From positions 1-7,198 of the forward strand of contig JAUPVN010000117.1 in NCBI GenBank assembly GCA_030917025.1: 7,198 bases of DNA. The letters are read 5' to 3'. Under the pieces are notes generated by a model. That model saw only the letters and a program-made list of their open reading frames with translations, did not search any database and was not told where the DNA came from. A program made the position numbers and the translations under genes. This stretch comes from Patescibacteria group bacterium. GTDB lineage: Bacteria > Patescibacteriota > Saccharimonadia > Saccharimonadales > CAIOMD01. Below, one piece after another: positions 5,879 through 7,198 of the stretch; within the stretch, counting starts at the first letter, position 1, and each line of letters opens with the position of its first letter.

Positions 5879-6268
5879 TTACAATTTATCTGAATTCTTG
5901 TTTTCTAAAGCGTAGATTCTATCGTGGTTAAGGCCAAAATAATGTGCCACCTCATGCCATACCGTATTAATAACCTGTCTGTTTAGCTCGTCTATATTAG
6001 ATGCGTATTGTTCATGAGTATTTTTAAAAATTGTAATCTTATCTGGCAATGTAAGGGCATAGCCACCGCGCCTTTCGGTTAATGGCACGCCTTCGTAAAG
6101 CCCAAATAAAGATTGGCAAGGGCGCAAGCCCAGTGCCTGGCGCTGTTCTAAGCTTGGCTCGTCTTCTACAAAAAAAGCTATGTTATCTATTCTATCTGCG
6201 TATGGCTTTGGTACTTTAGAAATTGCATTTGTTACTATATCTTCAAATTCTTTCTGCGAGGTATGCAT
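5879..6268 (-). CDS. Small zincin-type metallopeptidase (Zincin_1 / DUF1025-like)
   Basis: A 129-residue protein matching the short bacterial zincin family in length and layout. LFGLYEGVPLTERRG at 54-68 is the family's hallmark segment. LPDKITIF follows at 74-81, then the zinc site HEVAHYFGLNHDR at 105-117, where His105 and His109 bind zinc, Glu106 is the catalytic base, and Asp116 sits where the family usually has a third ligand or nearby acid. No signal peptide or membrane segment is visible, so it should act in the cytosol. Physiological substrates of this family are poorly known. The start ATG at 6268 is backed by a good Shine-Dalgarno and lies 9 nt after the upstream phospholipase D-type gene. 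Its place between a lipid enzyme and a kinase says little about function and may simply reflect co-transcription. Confidence 0.88.
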   Translation of the reverse strand: MHTSQKEFEDIVTNAISKVPKPYADRIDNIAFFVEDEPSLEQRQALGLRPCQSLFGLYEGVPLTERRGGYALTLPDKITIFKNTHEQYASNIDELNRQVINTVWHEVAHYFGLNHDRIYALENKNSDKL

Positions 6269-6274
6269 GTTTGA

Positions 6275-6279
6275 TCCTT
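6275..6279 (-). promoter_or_regulatory. Shine-Dalgarno site of the metallopeptidase gene
   Basis: AAGGA on the minus strand ends 6 nt before the ATG at 6268-6266 and overlaps the TAA stop of the upstream gene. It fixes the start of the metallopeptidase. Confidence 0.65.
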
Positions 6280-7198
6280 ACTGCAAGGCAGAAGTAAGCC
6301 TTAATGCATTATCTACAAATTTTTCATGGCGCGGTCTTTTCATCCAAACATCTAAAGTTAGCTCTAGGCTATCATCTTTATATTGCTTTTCTATACGTCT
6401 CATAGTTTTTACAAAATCTTTACTATAAACCAATAAAGAAATCTCCATATTTAAATTAAACGATCGCATGTCCATATTGCTAGAACCAACTACCGCCACG
6501 TCATCATCTACTGTAAAATGCTTAGAATGCAAAACATAAGGCGATTTATATAGATATATCTTTACCCCAGCTCTAAGTAGAGCCTCGTAATATGAACGCT
6601 GCGCATGATAAACCATCATCTGATCACCAACTTCAGAAACATATAGCTCTACTTTAAGCCCTCTTTGAGCCGCTGTAGTTACCGCAGTTAGCATAGATTC
6701 ATCTGGCACAAAATATGGGCTCGTTAAAATTATTTTATTTTTTGCGTTATACATTAAAGAAACAAAAAACTTTAAATTATTTTCTGCCTCAAACCCGGGG
6801 CCACTGGGAACAAGTTGGCAATCGTTATCTCCATAGTCTGTTAATGAATCTTTTTCGTGTTTTACATATTGCGTTAACAGCTCGTCTGATTCTGCGTACC
6901 AATCACCTATAAACACCGTGTCAAGCTCGTGCACAATAGGGCCCTTAAGCTTTAGCATAATATCAAGCCAATGTAAGCCCTTTTTAATATTCTTTTTTTT
7001 ATTGTAAGTACTATCTATTAAATTTTGAGAGCCCATAAAGCCAATATTGCCATCAATAACTAATAATTTGCGGTGATTACGTAAATCGGGGCGCTGAAAT
7101 TTACCTTGTAATGGCAAAATTGGTAACATTCTATGAAAATTAATTTCGTTGTTTTTAAAAAAATTAATCATTTTTTTATAACCAGGGTATTGCAAAGA
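6278..7198 (-). CDS. cls: Cardiolipin synthase-like phospholipase D protein, C-terminal part (5' truncated by window)
   Basis: The frame is open to the window edge, so the visible 306 residues are the C-terminal part of a longer protein; bacterial cardiolipin synthases are near 480 residues and begin with membrane helices, which would lie outside. Both catalytic HxKx4D motifs are present. The first is HRKLLVID (His42, Lys44, Asp49 counting from the edge), followed by GFMGSQNL; the second is HSKHFTVD (His224, Lys226, Asp231), followed by VGSSNMDMRS. Also typical are SGPG at 132-135 and LTSPYFVPDE at 158-167. The enzyme would join two phosphatidylglycerols, or phosphatidylglycerol with another donor, into cardiolipin at the membrane; other phosphatidyl transfers are possible. 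It is the first visible gene of the minus-strand run. The gene symbol rests on resemblance to Cls proteins rather than other phospholipase D families. The TTG near the edge is an internal codon, not a start. Confidence 0.9.
   Translation of the reverse strand, partial: SLQYPGYKKMINFFKNNEINFHRMLPILPLQGKFQRPDLRNHRKLLVIDGNIGFMGSQNLIDSTYNKKKNIKKGLHWLDIMLKLKGPIVHELDTVFIGDWYAESDELLTQYVKHEKDSLTDYGDNDCQLVPSGPGFEAENNLKFFVSLMYNAKNKIILTSPYFVPDESMLTAVTTAAQRGLKVELYVSEVGDQMMVYHAQRSYYEALLRAGVKIYLYKSPYVLHSKHFTVDDDVAVVGSSNMDMRSFNLNMEISLLVYSKDFVKTMRRIEKQYKDDSLELTLDVWMKRPRHEKFVDNALRLTSALQ

Noticed and set aside
1..7198. tRNA, rRNA, CRISPR arrays, insertion sequences, riboswitches
   Set aside because: The window is almost completely covered by protein genes, and I saw no cloverleaf, spaced repeats, transposase motifs or terminal inverted repeats.

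Overview
The window is AT-rich, gene-dense bacterial DNA of roughly one third G+C by eye, with almost no space between genes. All nine coding regions read with the standard bacterial code. TGA is a genuine stop in the HIT-Nudix gene, which argues against lineages that recode TGA. Compact genes, weak or missing Shine-Dalgarno sites, and a salvage-type nucleotide gene set beside lipid and sugar enzymes suggest a small-genome bacterium. Candidatus Saccharibacteria or a related Patescibacteria lineage is my best guess; this is an inference, not a proven assignment.

Layout: the left end (1-603, + strand) holds the C-terminal 200 residues of a GT4-type glycosyltransferase whose start lies outside the window. 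It meets the next gene tail to tail, and their ends overlap by 9 bp. Everything else (595-7198) is one run of eight genes on the minus strand. In transcription order these are: a cardiolipin synthase-like phospholipase D protein (5' end off the window), a small zincin-type metallopeptidase, an APH-fold kinase, an RfaE/TagD-type nucleotidyltransferase, a HIT-Nudix fusion, a deoxycytidylate deaminase with a large unassigned N-terminal region, thymidylate synthase, and a second APH-fold kinase. Gaps are -4 to 10 nt except before thyA (59 nt, using the preferred start). That gap holds a perfect 17-nt palindrome and two TATAAT hexamers.

Working together: the deaminase (dCMP to dUMP) followed by thymidylate synthase (dUMP to dTMP) is a coherent thymidylate route. 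Upstream, a kinase next to a nucleotidyltransferase resembles pairs that activate a sugar or alcohol as an NDP derivative. The HIT-Nudix protein has two nucleotide-hydrolysing or -transferring domains and is translationally coupled to the deaminase. The whole could be an operon for nucleotide and activated-intermediate metabolism, but the link between its two halves is inference.

The most interesting details are divergences at active sites. Thymidylate synthase lacks the conserved Arg-Arg pair that contacts dUMP phosphate from the partner subunit. The nucleotidyltransferase has HAGQ where HxGH is expected. The Nudix box is one residue longer than consensus. The deaminase carries about 165 extra N-terminal residues that I cannot assign.
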